DNA of 64,000 nucleotides from Mercenaria mercenaria (GCF_021730395.1 NC_069376.1:17393001-17457000), one strand, 5' to 3'. Numbered from the stretch's first letter, positions 12,380-24,204 are shown. Numbers and translations: made by a program. Notes: a model not told the origin generated them from the sequence alone.

Positions 12380-12976
12380 TTAAATATCATATGTCCGGAA
12401 CTGTTCAGTATCGTGTATTTTTTCTGGTTCCGTTGTGGCATCTTCATCAAGCAGTGCTCCTATCGTGTTCCACTTCCTTTTCTTCTTCCTTTTCTTTTTC
12501 TTCTTTTTTTCCTTTTGTCCATTTTCGTCTGCGGCATCGTTTTCCCGGGATTCTGTTATTGATGCGCTATGCATATTTCCGGCTGAACTAACAGTTGGTC
12601 CAGTTAGAGGAGTTATGTCGTCGCTTGTGAATTTGTTCTCCTCAGGTACATCTCCAATGAGATGTGCGTAAAGAGCATCGTTTAGTTTACCATTTTCACT
12701 AGGGCTTGCCTCTTGCTTGCTTTTTGCTTCAGGGAGAATATGACCACGCCTGCTTGTGTCTAAACTGTTCTGATCGGCCGTCTTTTGCACGTTATTCAGG
12801 AAACGCCCAGATGGTAGAGGTGGAAGAGTGTTGCGTGTGATAGAAGCTGCAGCAGCAACTTCAGCAGAATTTTCAAACGCTGTGCCAACATGATTGTCAT
12901 TTGGTTTACCTTTAGCGTTATTTTCGTTTTTAAATTTGCTGTTTGCAGGCTGTTCATTCTTTTCTGGTTCGGTTTT
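12380..12976 (-). CDS. Membrane protein, last exon (cytoplasmic tail)
   Basis: Begins after TTTTCTCTTCAG and encodes 198 residues ending TYDI then TAA. It is hydrophilic, with a proline patch NTLPPLPSGRF, a possible docking tyrosine in DALYAHLIGD, and a lysine/arginine run of about 14 residues followed by WNTIGALLDED. The basic run could be a nuclear-localisation or membrane-phospholipid-binding patch. Some reading frame continues upstream of the acceptor (to 13087), but the exon-joining phase supports 12976 as the start. Confidence 0.75.
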   Translation of the reverse strand, partial: KTEPEKNEQPANSKFKNENNAKGKPNDNHVGTAFENSAEVAAAASITRNTLPPLPSGRFLNNVQKTADQNSLDTSRRGHILPEAKSKQEASPSENGKLNDALYAHLIGDVPEENKFTSDDITPLTGPTVSSAGNMHSASITESRENDAADENGQKEKKKKKKRKKKRKWNTIGALLDEDATTEPEKIHDTEQFRTYDI

Positions 12977-15900
12977 CTGAAGAGAAAATAAAATGGTTAT
13001 TAAAAATTTACAGAAATTAGTAAGGAGGCGGAGGCATCTAAATCTGGCGTTTTTCCTCGGGCTTTTCGCCCGTGTGTCCGTCCACAATTGAAAATGCTTA
13101 AAAAAGTAACCTTTTGATGGATCTTTATGAAATTTAATACATATTTAGATCACTATGGGACTGTCGTGCACATGTAATTTATCAGGATATCTTTTAACGA
13201 ATACATTTTACATTAATTTTATTCAAAGTGTGCAGTTTTCGAGCCTTTATGTTAAATTTGTGCGTTAAAGGCATTGATGAAACATGCGTGAATACCGCAA
13301 TATCCTATAAAGAATAAGTTTGTAAGCTTACTTATAGTTGCCACTGGTAACCCAGTCACGGTTACATCTAAAGAAGACTGTTTGTAATATTAGTTGGAGG
13401 ATAGTTCAAGATATAAAAGACGCCCCATTCCATAAAGTTTCCATGATTCTTTAACGTTTCAGAGATAAAGCAGCACTCCTCATGATTCTTAGTATTATTC
13501 CAGAGGTAGAAATTTTCAGCTGGAGGAGCGGGGGCTCGAACTCAAGACCCATTGTTTCGTAGTCGGACACTGTTACCACTCGACCACAGAGTTTGTTCTT
13601 AGGATGAGTTAGCATTTTCTGTTCCGTACTAAGACAGTGTAGATTTTTATCATATCTAATATATGTCATTTAACCTAAAGTAACCCTACATATTTGTTAT
13701 ACTTTTTTCTGGATTAATATGTCTGTTTTACAAACTGACGGTGATTAATCTTTTACAAAATTCAATAAAGAATACATCGGTCTATTTATTTAGCAAATAG
13801 GGGCAATTTTTGATCCAACTAAATGTTCAAGCATGAAGTCTTCCTTGTTGTAAAAGGGTTCAAAACACTGATGGAGGCGTTTGATATACTTAGCTTAACT
13901 GTTTTACAAGATAACGAGACAGTAATATTTTAATCCGGAATTTTATAAAGTATTACGCATTCCCATAAATCTAAGACAGTTGATTACATGGGGATTTTAT
14001 TTCTGGAGTTAACGGAAAGTAAAAAAAAAAAATATTGGCCTGTTTAATAGCTGTTTGCATGCGGCCTATTTAAGTTACTAAATATACCCAGTTAGACTCT
14101 TGAAACATCAAGTAGACCAGCAAACAGAAACGACCTGCTGATGGACCGGAATTGATTTTGCAAAAACAAGGCAATTAGAAACGACCTCGATCCTGATAGA
14201 CTAGAATCGAAGTAGCGAACGCAAAGCAATTAGAAAAGACCTCCTTACTGAGCATGTTTTTTTTTTATATTTAAGACACTGACCTCCAGATTTAGCTAAA
14301 AGATAATGTTTCTTTCAAATTGAAGTTTTGTCATATTATGAACATTAGAATATGAATTTTTGTTTATAAAATTTTTCAAAAATTCCAAATCAAGAAAAAA
14401 ATGATGACCATGTCGGGAATCGAACCCCGGACCGCCGCGGCAATAAAGTCATTATTTTTTAAGCCTTCTTCAGAAATATAGCATTTATTTCAATCTAAAA
14501 GAAGTCAAGATATCTAAAAACAAACTGTTTCGAACGATCTGAAGGCCAGTCTGCATCTTCTTTAGATATGGCAAAGCAGCTGCCTTTTCTACACATATAG
14601 AGAAGCAACTGCATCTTCTTTAGATATGGCAAAGCAGCTGCCTTTTCTACACATATAGTGAAGCAGCTGCATCTTCTTTAGATATGGCAAAGCAGCTGCC
14701 TTTTCTACACAATATGGTGAAGGGGCTGCATCTTCTATAGATATGGTAAAGCAGTTGCATTTTCTACACATATGGAGAAGCAGCTGCATCTTTAGTTATG
14801 GCAAAGCAGCTGCATTTTCTACACATATGGTGAAGCAGCTGCATCAACTTTAGATATGGCGTAGCAGCTGCATCAATCACAGATATGGCGGAGCAGCTGC
14901 ATCAATCATAGATATGGCGGAGCTGCTGCAGCTACAATAGATATGGCGAAGCAGCTGCATCTAGTATAAATATTGCGAAGCAGCTGCATGTACTATAGAT
15001 ACAGTGAGTCTGCTGCATCAACTTTAGATATGGCGTAGCAGCTGCATCAATCATGGATATGGCGGAGCTGCTACAGTTACTATGGATATGGCGAAGCAGC
15101 TGCATCTTCTATAAATATTGTCAGCAGCTGCATCTACTATAGATATAGTGAATCTGCTGCATCAACTTTAGATATGGCGTAGCAGCTGCATCAGTCATAG
15201 ATATGGCGGAGCTGCTGCAGCTACTATAGATATAGTGAAGCTGCTGCATCAACTTTAGATATGGCGAAGCAGCTGCAGCTACTATAGATATGGCGTAGCA
15301 GCTGCATCAGTCATAGATATGGCGCAGCTGCTGCATCTACTATAGATATAGTGAAGCTGCTGCATCAACTTTAGATATGGCGAAGCAGCTGCAGCTACTA
15401 TAGATATGGCGAAGCAGCTGCATCAGTCATAGATATGGCGCAGCTGCTGCATCTACTATAGATATAGTTAAGCCGCTGCGTCAACTTTAGATATGGCGAA
15501 GCAGCTGCAGCTACTATAGATATGGCGTAGCAGCTGCATCAGTCATAGATATGGCGCAGCTGCTGCATCTACTATAGATATAGTGAAGCTGCTGCATCAA
15601 CTTGAGATATGGCGAAGCAGCTGCATCAACTTTAGATATGGCGAAGCAGCTGCATCAACATTAAACATAACGAAGCAGCCATGCAAAAAGCGAAGCAACT
15701 GCAGCAACAATAAATATAACGAAGTAGCTACGTCTACTGTAAATATATTGAAGGAGGTTGTGGGAACAACAGATATGGCGAAGCAACTGCAGATGCTATA
15801 AATATAACGGAGCAGCTGCAGCAAATAAAGACATAGCGAAGCAGCTTCTCAATAATAAATATAGCAAAGCATCTGCAGCTACAACAGACATAGCAAAGCA

Positions 15901-18900
15901 GCTGCATCAATAATAAACATAGCGAAGCAGCTGCAGCAACAACAGATATAGTGCAGTAGCTGCAGCAACTATAGATAATTCAAAGTGTGTGAAACATCTA
16001 TAGATATAGTGAAGTATCTGAAGCAACTATAGATGAAGCGAAGCAGCTGCAGCAGCTATAGATATAGCGAAGCGGCTACAGCAAATATAAATAATTCAAA
16101 GTGTCTTTATTATCTATAGATATTGCGAAGTAGCTGCTGCAAAAAAGCTATAGATATAAGTGAAGCAGCTGCATTAACTATGGAGATAGCGAATCACCTG
16201 CAACAACAAAAGGTATAGCACAGCAGCGGCAGCACTATACTGAACTGCATCAACTATGGATAAATAAAAGCAGCTGCGTTAACTGTAGATATTGCGAAGC
16301 AGCTGCAGCAAATATAGATACATTTTTATCGACGCAGCTACATAAGCAAATTAGCTGATGCAAGAAAGGATATAGCGAAGCAGCTACATCAACTATGGTT
16401 AAAGCGAAGTAGCTGCCTGCATGAATAGATATAGCGAAGCAGCTGCAGCAACTATGATTAAAGCGAAGTGGCTTCTGCAAGAATAGATATAGCGAAGCAG
16501 CTGCAGCAAGTATAGTTAAAGCGAAGTAGCTTCTGCAAATATAGATATAGCGAGGCAGCTGCATCAGCTATGGTTAAAACGAAGTATCTGTTGCAAGAAT
16601 AGATGTAGCGAAGCAGCTGCAACAAGTATGGTTAAAACGAAGTAGCTGCTGCAAGAATAGATATAGCGAAGCAGCTGCATCATCTACGGTTAAAGCGAAG
16701 GATCTGCTGCAAGAGTAGATGTAGCGAAGCAGCTGCATCAACTATGATTAAAGCAAAGTAGCTGCTGCAAGAAGAGATATAGCGAAGCAGCTGCATCAGC
16801 TATGGTTAAAGCGAAGTAGCTGCTGCAAGAAGAGATATAGCGAAGCAGCTGCATCAGCTATGGTTAAAGCGAAGTAGCTGCTGCAAGAATAGATATAGCG
16901 AAGCAGCTGCATCAGCTATGATTAAAGCGAAGTAGCTGCTGCAAGAATAGATATAGCAAAGCAGCTGCATCAACTATGATTAAAGCGAAGTAGCTGCTGC
17001 AAGAATAGATATAGCGAAGCAGCTGCATCAGATACGGTTAAAGCGAAGTAGCTGCTGCAAGAATAGATATAGCGAAGCAGCTGCATCAAGTGCGGTTAAA
17101 ACGAAGTAGCTGCTGCAAGAATAGATATAGCGAAGCAGCTGCATCAGCTATTGTTAAAACGAAGTAGCTGCTGCAAAAATAGATGTAGCCGCATCAGCTA
17201 CGGTTAAAGCGAAGTAGCTGCTGCAAGAAGAGACATAGCGAAGAAGCCGCATCAGCTACGGTTAAAGCGAAGTAGCTGCTGCAAGAAGAGATATAGCGAA
17301 GAAGCCGCAATAGCTACGGTTAAAGCGAAGTAGCTGCTGCAAGAAGAGATATAGCGAAGAAGCAGCATCAAGTATGGTTATAGCGAAGCAGCTGCATCAG
17401 CTACGGTTAAAGCGAAGTATCTGCTGCAAGAATAGATGTAGCGAAACAGCTGCATCAATTACGGTTAAAGCGAAGTAGCTGCTGCAAGAAGAGATATAGC
17501 GAAGCAGCTGCATCAACTACCGTTAAAACGAAGTAGCTGCTGCAAGAATAGATGTAGCGTAGCAGCTGCATCAACTACCGTTAAAACGAAGTAGCTGCTG
17601 CAAGAATAGATATAGCGAAGCAGCTGCATCAAGTATGATTAAAACGAAGTAGCTGCTGCAAGAATAGATGTAGCTAAGCAGCTGCATCAGCTATGGTTAA
17701 AACGAAGTAGCTGCTGCAAGAAGAGATATAGCAAAGCAGCTGCATCAACTACAGATGCAGATAAGTAATTACAGCAATTACAGAAAAATAGAAGCAACTG
17801 CAGGAACTAAACATATAACGAAGTAGCTATTGTGTCAAAAGTATTTGAAAAGTATTTGAAATTGTTATTCACGGATGACAATTCTGACTTGATTTGAATT
17901 TCCGTCATTGTACTGGATTATAGTTTTATCTGGTTGATTCATTTCTGAGTTTGTTTGAATAAACATTGCATAACGAATCTATTACACAAATTACCGTGAT
18001 CACATATCATTTTCTGAAACCATTTTAATTTAGCTTTTATCATCGCTCTGTGAATGCACAAAGCTCCAGAATGTGAGGATCCTAATGCATAAAGTAAGAT
18101 GCCGCTTTAATGGTCCTTACAGTTATTCTTGCATAAAACTGCTGTTCTTGTCACTTTCTGAGGGTGTTTTCATGCTGTTATAACACCTTTTTAGCATGCG
18201 CGTTCCGTGGCAAAGCGTAAACGCATTACGGCGCCAAAATAGATAATTCAGATGGAAATGACGTTAACGTGAAAAAAAAAAAAAAAAAAACAATTCGATA
18301 TTCCCGCGCATTTCATTGAAATTTAATGACGTTGAGGAAAAATGTTTTCATTTATGAGGGGTAAATCGCATTTTTATGCCGTGTTATAACATCTTCAGAA
18401 TCCCTCGGGATACGTTAGTACCCTCGCCATACTTCTGTGACAAGACCGTATTGTGGGGAGCATTATTCTTCACCCCTGTGACAGTTCTAGTTTTGTCTGT
18501 TAAAAATCGCCCCGCTTCCCTTTTTTCTCGCCTTCAAACATGTTTTTATTTCCTCCAAATTTAGGCGACATTTCTTACCTAACGTAGCAAGAATAATATG
18601 TAAATATCTACATGTATATTAAAATATTTCTTACCCGGTTCTTTTTCAGACACAAGCACAGACAACATAGTATGAGTAAGATCAGAGCTATCAATCCTCC
18701 CACAACTCCACCAATAATAGCAGCAGTGCTTCCTGTGCAACAAAACAGTTTCATTTTAATTGTGCAGTATACCAAAAGAAATCACATTGAATTTTAAAAT
18801 ATACATTTAAAGAGAATAGGATCATGCAATATCAAATTTGGACATATTTCAAGAAATACTCATGAAAAGAGTTACAAACGTCATTTGCGCTTTGTATTGA

Positions 18901-21536
18901 CCTGTTCCTGGCGAGTGTTAATACGTTTGTAAAAAAAAAAAAAAACATCTGCACTAGAACTTTTGCTCTTCCGTCGCTTCAAGAAAGTAGTACATTTGTA
19001 TATCTTTTCACATTATAAACTGTTAGATTCTCTGTCTTAAATTTTAAAGTACAATGTAAATTACATTTAGTCAATTAAAATCTGAATTTAATGTTGGCGG
19101 TAATGGTAGTTGCTTGAGTCCCGCCCTTTAACATTGGCTTCGTTAGAAATGACAGGTAATATTAGAGTAAATATACAAAACCTTTCTCGTCAGACGATTC
19201 CTCTGGATTTTTGCTGGATGGATGCGTTGTAGCCTGGTCTGATTTCGAAGTGGAATCCGATCGGCTTGAGGAGGAAACATCCATTGTTCTTGAATTTGAT
19301 GTTAGAGTCGATGAAACTGTTGCTGCATTTGAATGCACAGAAGTAGAATTTAATGATGTAGATTTTTGTGATATGGTCGGGGAAGCATTCGATGTATTTG
19401 GTGGTGCTGTTGGAGAATTGTTTGAATTTCTTGTATTTGATGGCGTTGATACGGAATTGTTAACTGTTGCTGCATTTGAATGCACAGACGGAGAATTTAA
19501 TGATGCAGATTTTTGTGATATGGTCGGGGAAGCATTCGATGTATTTGGTGGTGCTGTTGGGGAATTGTTTGAATTTCCTGTGTTTGATGGTGTTGATACG
19601 GAACCGTTTATTGTTGCTGCTGGAGCCGACGTCGTAGAGGTGTTCTGTTTACATATAGTTGTGATACTGCCGTTAACAGCTGAAATTTATTGGGAAAACT
19701 TTATTTGAAATTACGCATTGGTGTTATTTAAGTAATTTACAACATTTTTGAGCTATGTAATTTGACTCAGATACTGTAGAATTAAAGTTACATGTGAAAT
19801 AGTAGATCTATACATACTGCTCCGTATTCGGTTACCCTATACTCTGGGTCTCAGTCAGCATGTCAATACTTGAGATCAACTGTTAAGACGGAATAGAACC
19901 TATACGACTAGTGAAATAGTAACCTACATTGAAACAGCTTTGTACCAAACAACAGTAGATTTGTTAAACCATATTGTTTACTTTGATTTGTAAATACCTT
20001 GTAACACTATCCATAGCTTTCCCTTAGCCATCTTTGCTCTGTTCTCCCAATTAAGCAATAACTGCGTGCTTGAGAATGGCCCCGTAATATATGTTGTATT
20101 TATAACTTCTTCCATCTTTTCTGCCTTTCTCCATTGTTTAATGATGGAGCTGTTAGCGAAGGACAATGTCAACGTCTGATTTGCGTCCAGGCCGTTGTCA
20201 TATGTCCGCAGTACTAGCTCCGAGGCGGTGGTCGTTAGAGTACATTTACATGATCCTACATTTGTGCTTATGTTTCCTCTTGGATAAGACTCACTTGAGA
20301 TGGGGAGAGCATCCAATGTTTTATTGTAGTTGCAACTGTTGTCAATTTTCAAATCTTAAAATAATACAAAGAGAAAATATAATTTTCGTTGAAACTGTGA
20401 TATAGGGAATAACTAATTATTGAACAAAGAACTGAGTAACAGTGTAATAATCGCAAATACATGTAATATAGCATTTATATCAGCCTGAAAAATAACTGTA
20501 CCTATTCATGTATCTGTATGGTGATTATATAGTAATTTGAACTTGAAGCTCTTCAAAAATGCTGGTACTTTCTAGAACTTGTTTAAAACACGAGAATATT
20601 GTATTGTGTATTATAAGGTTTACGCATCTGTAGACGATTTATTTTTATTGACGTCAAAACACTGATATTTTATTTTTATTTATTTACCATTGCTATACTG
20701 GTGTTTAACGCAGTCAAATTTTGCTATGAAGTATCCCGTTTTCGATGTGCAATAATCCTTAACATAGATGTTTTTATAACCATCTGCATAATCATTTTGA
20801 TTATTCTTTGTTATCATTTTTCCCGACAAATTGCGTAACACGTCTACCATGGTGCTGTAGCTCTGATCACAGTTCACATTTTTATCTCCTGTCTTCGGAA
20901 TCACGAAAGAAGACACAGCTAAAATTGAAAATATACACGTGTTGAAAATTAGATATTTTTTTATTTTTATTTTTGTTTTAATTTAGAATGATGTGATTAT
21001 AAAGTTTAGAAGACGGGAAACGAAACGAAGATGGTGTACTTAATTAGATAGTTCCTGTCCTAAAGTATTCTAATAGTTCTAAAAAGATGAGACAATATGT
21101 TGTCGAACTTTCAAGATTTTTGTGCTTTTCATATACATTATTACTCATGTTACAGTTTTTATATATACTGAGATAATTATTACAACAATAGATGACCTGT
21201 ATCAATTTACTTTCTTAACGAGGTATTTTCTGTCACAAATTCACAAATGAGCCTTTATTATAAATAAAAACCCTACACATTCACTTTTTACACATGCAAA
21301 AATAATATGATGTATTTAGGTTTTCGTTCAGTAGAAATCAGACACAAATTTTGAATTGTTTTATATATTCAAGTAAAGCACAATACCTTCCGAACTGCAA
21401 TCCGTTCCGTTAGGTAGAATTCCGAATGCAAAATCAAGTACGCCTATCCACTCTACATTGCTGTCGGACTGACAAGAGATATTGACAGACCCGCAAGTAG
21501 GACAGTTGCAGAGATGGTATGTTCGATTCATTCTGT
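12380..21536 (-). CDS. Single-pass membrane protein with CUB-like ectodomain and mucin-like stalk (six exons, 5' end missing)
   Basis: Six minus-strand exons join with matching phases: 21536-21387, 20918-20688, 20354-19998, 19679-19182, 18732-18635 and 12976-12380. Each junction is AG/GT. Junctions from the first to the fifth exon are phase 1; the last is phase 0. The visible product is about 640 residues. In order: a short Cys-rich segment, a Cys-bearing segment, a CUB-like segment, a Ser/Thr/Asn-rich stalk, one transmembrane helix and a ~200-residue basic cytoplasmic tail. The role is unknown; a surface receptor or adhesion protein is plausible from the architecture. No enzyme motif is visible. 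The first listed exon has no convincing signal peptide, so at least one upstream exon is missing. The final intron (18634-12977) contains the E-box minisatellite. I do not recognise an orthologue by name. Confidence 0.8.
13517..13592 (-). repeat. tRNA-like sequence (SINE head)
   Basis: Read on the minus strand it has GGTCGAGTGGTAACAGTGTC and GAGTTCGAGCCCC, A- and B-box-like. The acceptor ends do not pair, so this is a tRNA-derived repeat rather than a tRNA gene. It lies in the last intron of the membrane-protein gene. Confidence 0.5.
14409..14446 (-). repeat. tRNA-like T-arm fragment
   Basis: On the minus strand GGTCCGGGGTTCGATTCCCG matches a tRNA B box/T arm. The rest of a tRNA is absent. 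Confidence 0.4.
14540..17770. repeat. 58-bp dimeric minisatellite rich in the E-box GCAGCTGC
   Basis: About 3.2 kb of tandem repeats of ~29-bp monomers arranged as 58-bp dimers. Spacing of 58 was checked at 14565/14623 and 16782/16840. Left block: GATATGGCAAAGCAGCTGC units. Middle block: mixed GATATGGCG/GATATAGTG monomers. Right block: more homogeneous AGCGAAGCAGCTGCATC + GCGAAGTAGCTGCTGCAAG dimers. Most units carry CAGCTG, a palindromic bHLH (E-box) site. The array lies wholly within the last intron of the membrane-protein gene. ORFs in it are repeat artefacts. Confidence 0.9.
18176..18499 (+). mobile_element. MITE-like repeat ending in a Helitron-like 3' terminus
   Basis: The part with AAATGACGTTAACGTGAAA, CCCGCGCATTTCATTGAA and CCTCGGGATACGTTAGTACC matches the reverse complement of 47200-47470. 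The right end TTCACCCCTGTGACAGTTCTAG followed by T has the same hairpin-plus-CTAG end as 29931-31030. It may be two adjoining elements. It sits in the last intron of the membrane-protein gene, just after the transmembrane exon. Confidence 0.5.
18635..18732 (-). CDS. Membrane protein, transmembrane exon
   Basis: A 98-base exon with acceptor TTGCACAG and donor CCGG|GTAAGA. It encodes a Gly-rich lead-in (STAAIIGGVVGG), a helix LIALILLILCCLCLCL and a stop-transfer KKNR. The frame continues directly into KTEPEKNEQ of the last exon. Confidence 0.85.
19182..19679 (-). CDS. Membrane protein, fourth exon (mucin-like stalk with internal duplication)
   Basis: 165 complete codons rich in Ser, Thr, Asn and Pro. 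A ~48-residue block containing VSTPSNT...NSNNSPTAPPNTSNASP and ISQKS...LNS...VHSNAAT occurs twice in tandem, so the stalk grew by exon-internal duplication. The last part is more acidic/serine-rich (ESSDEK). Expected to be heavily O-glycosylated. The antisense frame is open for 165 codons only because of this composition. Confidence 0.75.
19998..20354 (-). CDS. Membrane protein, third exon (CUB-like domain)
   Basis: 118 complete codons in phase 1-1. The pattern SSESYPRGNIS...CKCTL...LVLRTYDNG...LTLSFANS...GKLWIVLQ resembles a CUB fold (G-x-I-x-S-x-x-YP, then C-x-C and alternating hydrophobic strands). Several N-glycosylation sequons (NKT, NIS, NQT, NSS, NTT) are present. The CUB-like call is by pattern only. 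Confidence 0.7.
20688..20918 (-). CDS. Membrane protein, second exon (extracellular)
   Basis: 76 complete codons in phase 1-1. It begins VSSFVIPKTGDKNVNCDQSY and contains three cysteines and an NLS sequon. The acceptor TTTTAG|CT and donor AATG|GTAAAT are good. It probably forms a disulphide-bonded subdomain with its neighbours. Confidence 0.7.
21387..21536 (-). CDS. Membrane protein, first detected exon (Cys-rich)
   Basis: The acceptor is TTAACAG and the donor GAAG|GTATTG, with 49 complete codons in phase 1-1. The translation begins RMNRTYHLCNCPTCGSV and ends GTDCSSE. Five cysteines and an N-linked glycosylation sequon (NIS) suggest an extracellular module. An ATG is present but what follows is not signal-like, so I treat the exon as internal. 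Confidence 0.7.
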
Positions 21537-21659
21537 CTGTTAATGAAAATAAAATAAATGCAACTTTAAATTTAGAACTTACTTCAAACTCCCAATTCCA
21601 TTGTTTTAAATCTCAGATTATGATAAATGACAGGATATTTTTCTTAAAAGTTATTTTTT

Positions 21660-22080
21660 ATTAATTTTTCATTTTGTTCTCAAAGAGCCTTATTTAAGGA
21701 ATAAAAAGTCCCTATTAGAAATTTATGTTTCACTGAATTTTATGATATTTTGTTATTATTCCCTTTAATATGCAAGCATTTATTTCTCCTAGTTTCAGCA
21801 TAATTTCAGGTTTTACATTTACAGTTGACAGATGTCTCGTGGTTTTCGGCTAAACATGTAACTGTCAATTATTCTAAATTAAAAAAGAAAATGCAATACA
21901 ATTGTTTTTGAATTCATATCAGTATGTTTATCAAATTTATAATTATAAATGCTTAAAACTGTTATCCTCGTCGGCAAACTGGGACAGAAAAATCAAAAGT
22001 TTTACATGTAAGTGATCAGATGTTGCATGAAGTTTCGAATAAATCCATTATCTGGTCAAAATCGGATCCGAGAATTTCAC
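21660..22080. repeat. Dispersed repeat, copy 1 of 2
   Basis: The order of phrases (TTAAGGAAYAAAAAG, CCTTTAATATGMAAG, CTAGTTT, TTTACATTT and finally GATCAGATG...AAGTTTCGAAYAAATCC) is repeated at 29100-29740. Identity is modest and no ORF is shared, so this is an old non-coding repeat. Confidence 0.45.
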
Positions 22081-22130
22081 AATAATCACAAATACCAGTC
22101 CAAAACTCGCATCGCATGGTCGTGAATATA

Positions 22131-22270
22131 TACAGTGAAACACCGCTCGCTCGAGCATCGATGACTCGAGCACCAGGACTCGCTCGAGCAATTCGTGTGG
22201 TCCCGGCCGATTTCCTTCTATTTTCTATGTGAAATTACCATGGCTGGGTCGAGCATCGATAACTCGATCA
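22131..22270 (+). mobile_element. Possible pogo/Tigger-like terminus
   Basis: The sequence ACAGTGAAACACCGCTCGCT followed by CGAGCATCGATGACTCGAGC resembles the CAGTGAAAC... ends of pogo-type Tc1/mariner elements. Internal CGAGCATCGAT(G/A)ACTCGA motifs recur at 22252-22267. No matching inverted end or transposase was found in the window. Confidence 0.35.
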
Positions 22271-22273
22271 AAA

Positions 22274-22340
22274 CGTGAACTACAATAGCCGAAATGCGCG
22301 AATAATGTGAATTACAATAGCCGAAATGCGAGAATAACCA
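22274..22340. repeat. 32-bp satellite, two units
   Basis: Two copies of the CGTGAATTACAATAGCCGAAATGCG unit seen in bulk at 24806-25640. They lie directly after the pogo-like sequence, so the satellite may have started inside that element. Confidence 0.6.
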
Positions 22341-23512
22341 TGGCCAACATTCCAATACACTGACCAGTAGTTTCGGCAAAAGTAGTCTCCCTTGAATATA
22401 CACGGATCGCGGACCCGATAACGTTTATCGATAAACAGTTTTACTATAGATTTGTATAGGAAAATATATTTCAAACATTAGAAACGTAATTTTATCGTTA
22501 TTTAACAAAATTTTATAACCTCGTGAAGTAATCTTCATTTTTTGCCCTTTATTTCAATATATTTTTTATCGATGTGATACAAATACATTTTGCTTCCATT
22601 TTTGTTTGAAGTTGATGACTATGGTTTCTATGTATTTCTATATAGAAATTTTGAAAAGGTCGGTTATGTCAGGTTTTAAAAGGCTATAAAAACATTTTCT
22701 ATCAAAATGACATTATTTTATAACCTCGTGAAGTATTCTCCATTGTCTGAACATTGTCTGGGTAATTTTTATTTTAAAATTGAATTATGACAAATTGCTT
22801 CCATTTTAATTTGAAAATGAAGTAATCGCAATCTTAAGCACGCTTTTCACAAATATTTACTTGACGGTACGACGGCACAAGGCAATGCTTATCAATGTGT
22901 TGCATATCTGTTCGAGCATTTTATTTATTTATTTATTTATTTATTTATTATGATTAAATGTAAAACTTTTTTGAATTGGCAAACTTTAAGTCACATCTGT
23001 AATTGGAAAATAAATTGGTCTTAAAAAGTCCGCACTAAATTAAAAAGGCGATTAGAAATAATTCTATGTAATTGCTTTACAAGCTGTGTGCCGGTATAAT
23101 TTTTGACGATATTACAATAAACTGTTCAATAATTGAAACATTTCGCGAAAATTTTGTTATGTATGTGCCTAAAATATTACATACAACCATGGCTTCTTTA
23201 CGTTCACTGATCACTGCGTGAACGTAAAAGTATAAATTACAATTTACAAATTAATGAATGATGGTCATATTAACTGTGGTGATAATTTGATTTATTTACC
23301 CGTGCGTGCATTTCAGTAGAAGATGAAAAAAGGTACACTTTACGAAACTTATTATTCAAATTGAAAAAAAAAAAGAAAAAGAACAAGTATATATTTATCA
23401 AATACAATAATCACTTTCACCGGTATATGACCTTTTTCATTATCATGATATTGGCAGAAATCTTTTATGAAAACAAAGACATTTTTATAACTATATTATT
23501 ATTCTACATTTC
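22341..23512. other. AT-rich DNA with an (ATTT)n microsatellite
   Basis: (TTTA)n lies at about 22920-22949. TATAACCTCGTGAAGTA occurs twice, near 22516 and 22721, showing a diverged ~205-bp duplication. No gene seen. Confidence 0.5.
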
Positions 23513-24202
23513 ATGATGGGGTGGACACCACCAATTGTTAGGCAATGGGGATCAATATTTAGACAATATTTTAGAGTTATGAATATGGATGACTATAGAG
23601 TTAATAAATCTATATATATGTGGTCTAAAACATGTCATGTTAAAAATGGATTTTTTAGAATTAAGAAACTTTTATCAGATATCAATCATGTACATTTATT
23701 AGATGATACTAGTATTAGAAACGCAAAACCTACTATTTCAAGACTAGAATCTATTCTGATGGATATTGAAATAAATATATGGACTTTGCTGTTGGATAGA
23801 GAAAATGCTATAAGAGGACATGGTCGTAATAAACTGAGAACGTACAGGAAGTTTAGGTCTCAATTTTGTACCGAGAAATACCTGATATGTAAACTGCCGT
23901 TTCATTACAGATCGGCCACAAAATTCAGGTGTGGTGTAGCACCACTAAGATTAGAAACGGGTAGATATGAAAATATTGATGTTGTAAACAGAACATGTTT
24001 TAATTGTCATGATATTGTAGAAGATGAAAAACACGTACTTTTTTATTGCCCAGTATATAATGATATAAGGAAAGATTTAGTCACTGCAATTAATAATTTG
24101 TCAGAAAATAATCAGAATATGTATATGTCTGATGATGAGAAAATGACTATAATTTTGAGTGATGAAAACTTTGTATATATATCTGCCAAAACCTGCTATT
24201 AA
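23513..24202 (+). mobile_element. LINE fragment, C-terminal part of the reverse-transcriptase ORF
   Basis: A 229-codon open frame. It starts MMGWTPPIVRQWGS and carries the conserved end FRCGVAPLRLETGRYENIDV...CFNCHDIVEDEKHVLFYCPV, typical of the CR1/L2/Jockey-like LINE C-terminus with its CCHC-like Cys/His cluster. The catalytic RT domain and endonuclease are absent, so it is 5'-truncated. The frame stops at TGCTATTAAG, where a foldback element begins. Uninterrupted over 229 codons, hence probably fairly young. Confidence 0.75.
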
Positions 24203-24204
24203 GC

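Noticed and set aside
12391-12671. Plus-strand ORFs with long Ser/Phe runs
   Set aside because: Antisense of the lysine-rich cytoplasmic tail.
14589-16564. ORFs within the E-box array
   Set aside because: Repeat-derived, with no conserved start and no splice support.
19211-19708. 165-codon plus-strand ORF
   Set aside because: Antisense shadow of the Ser/Thr-rich stalk exon, which has matching splice sites on the minus strand.
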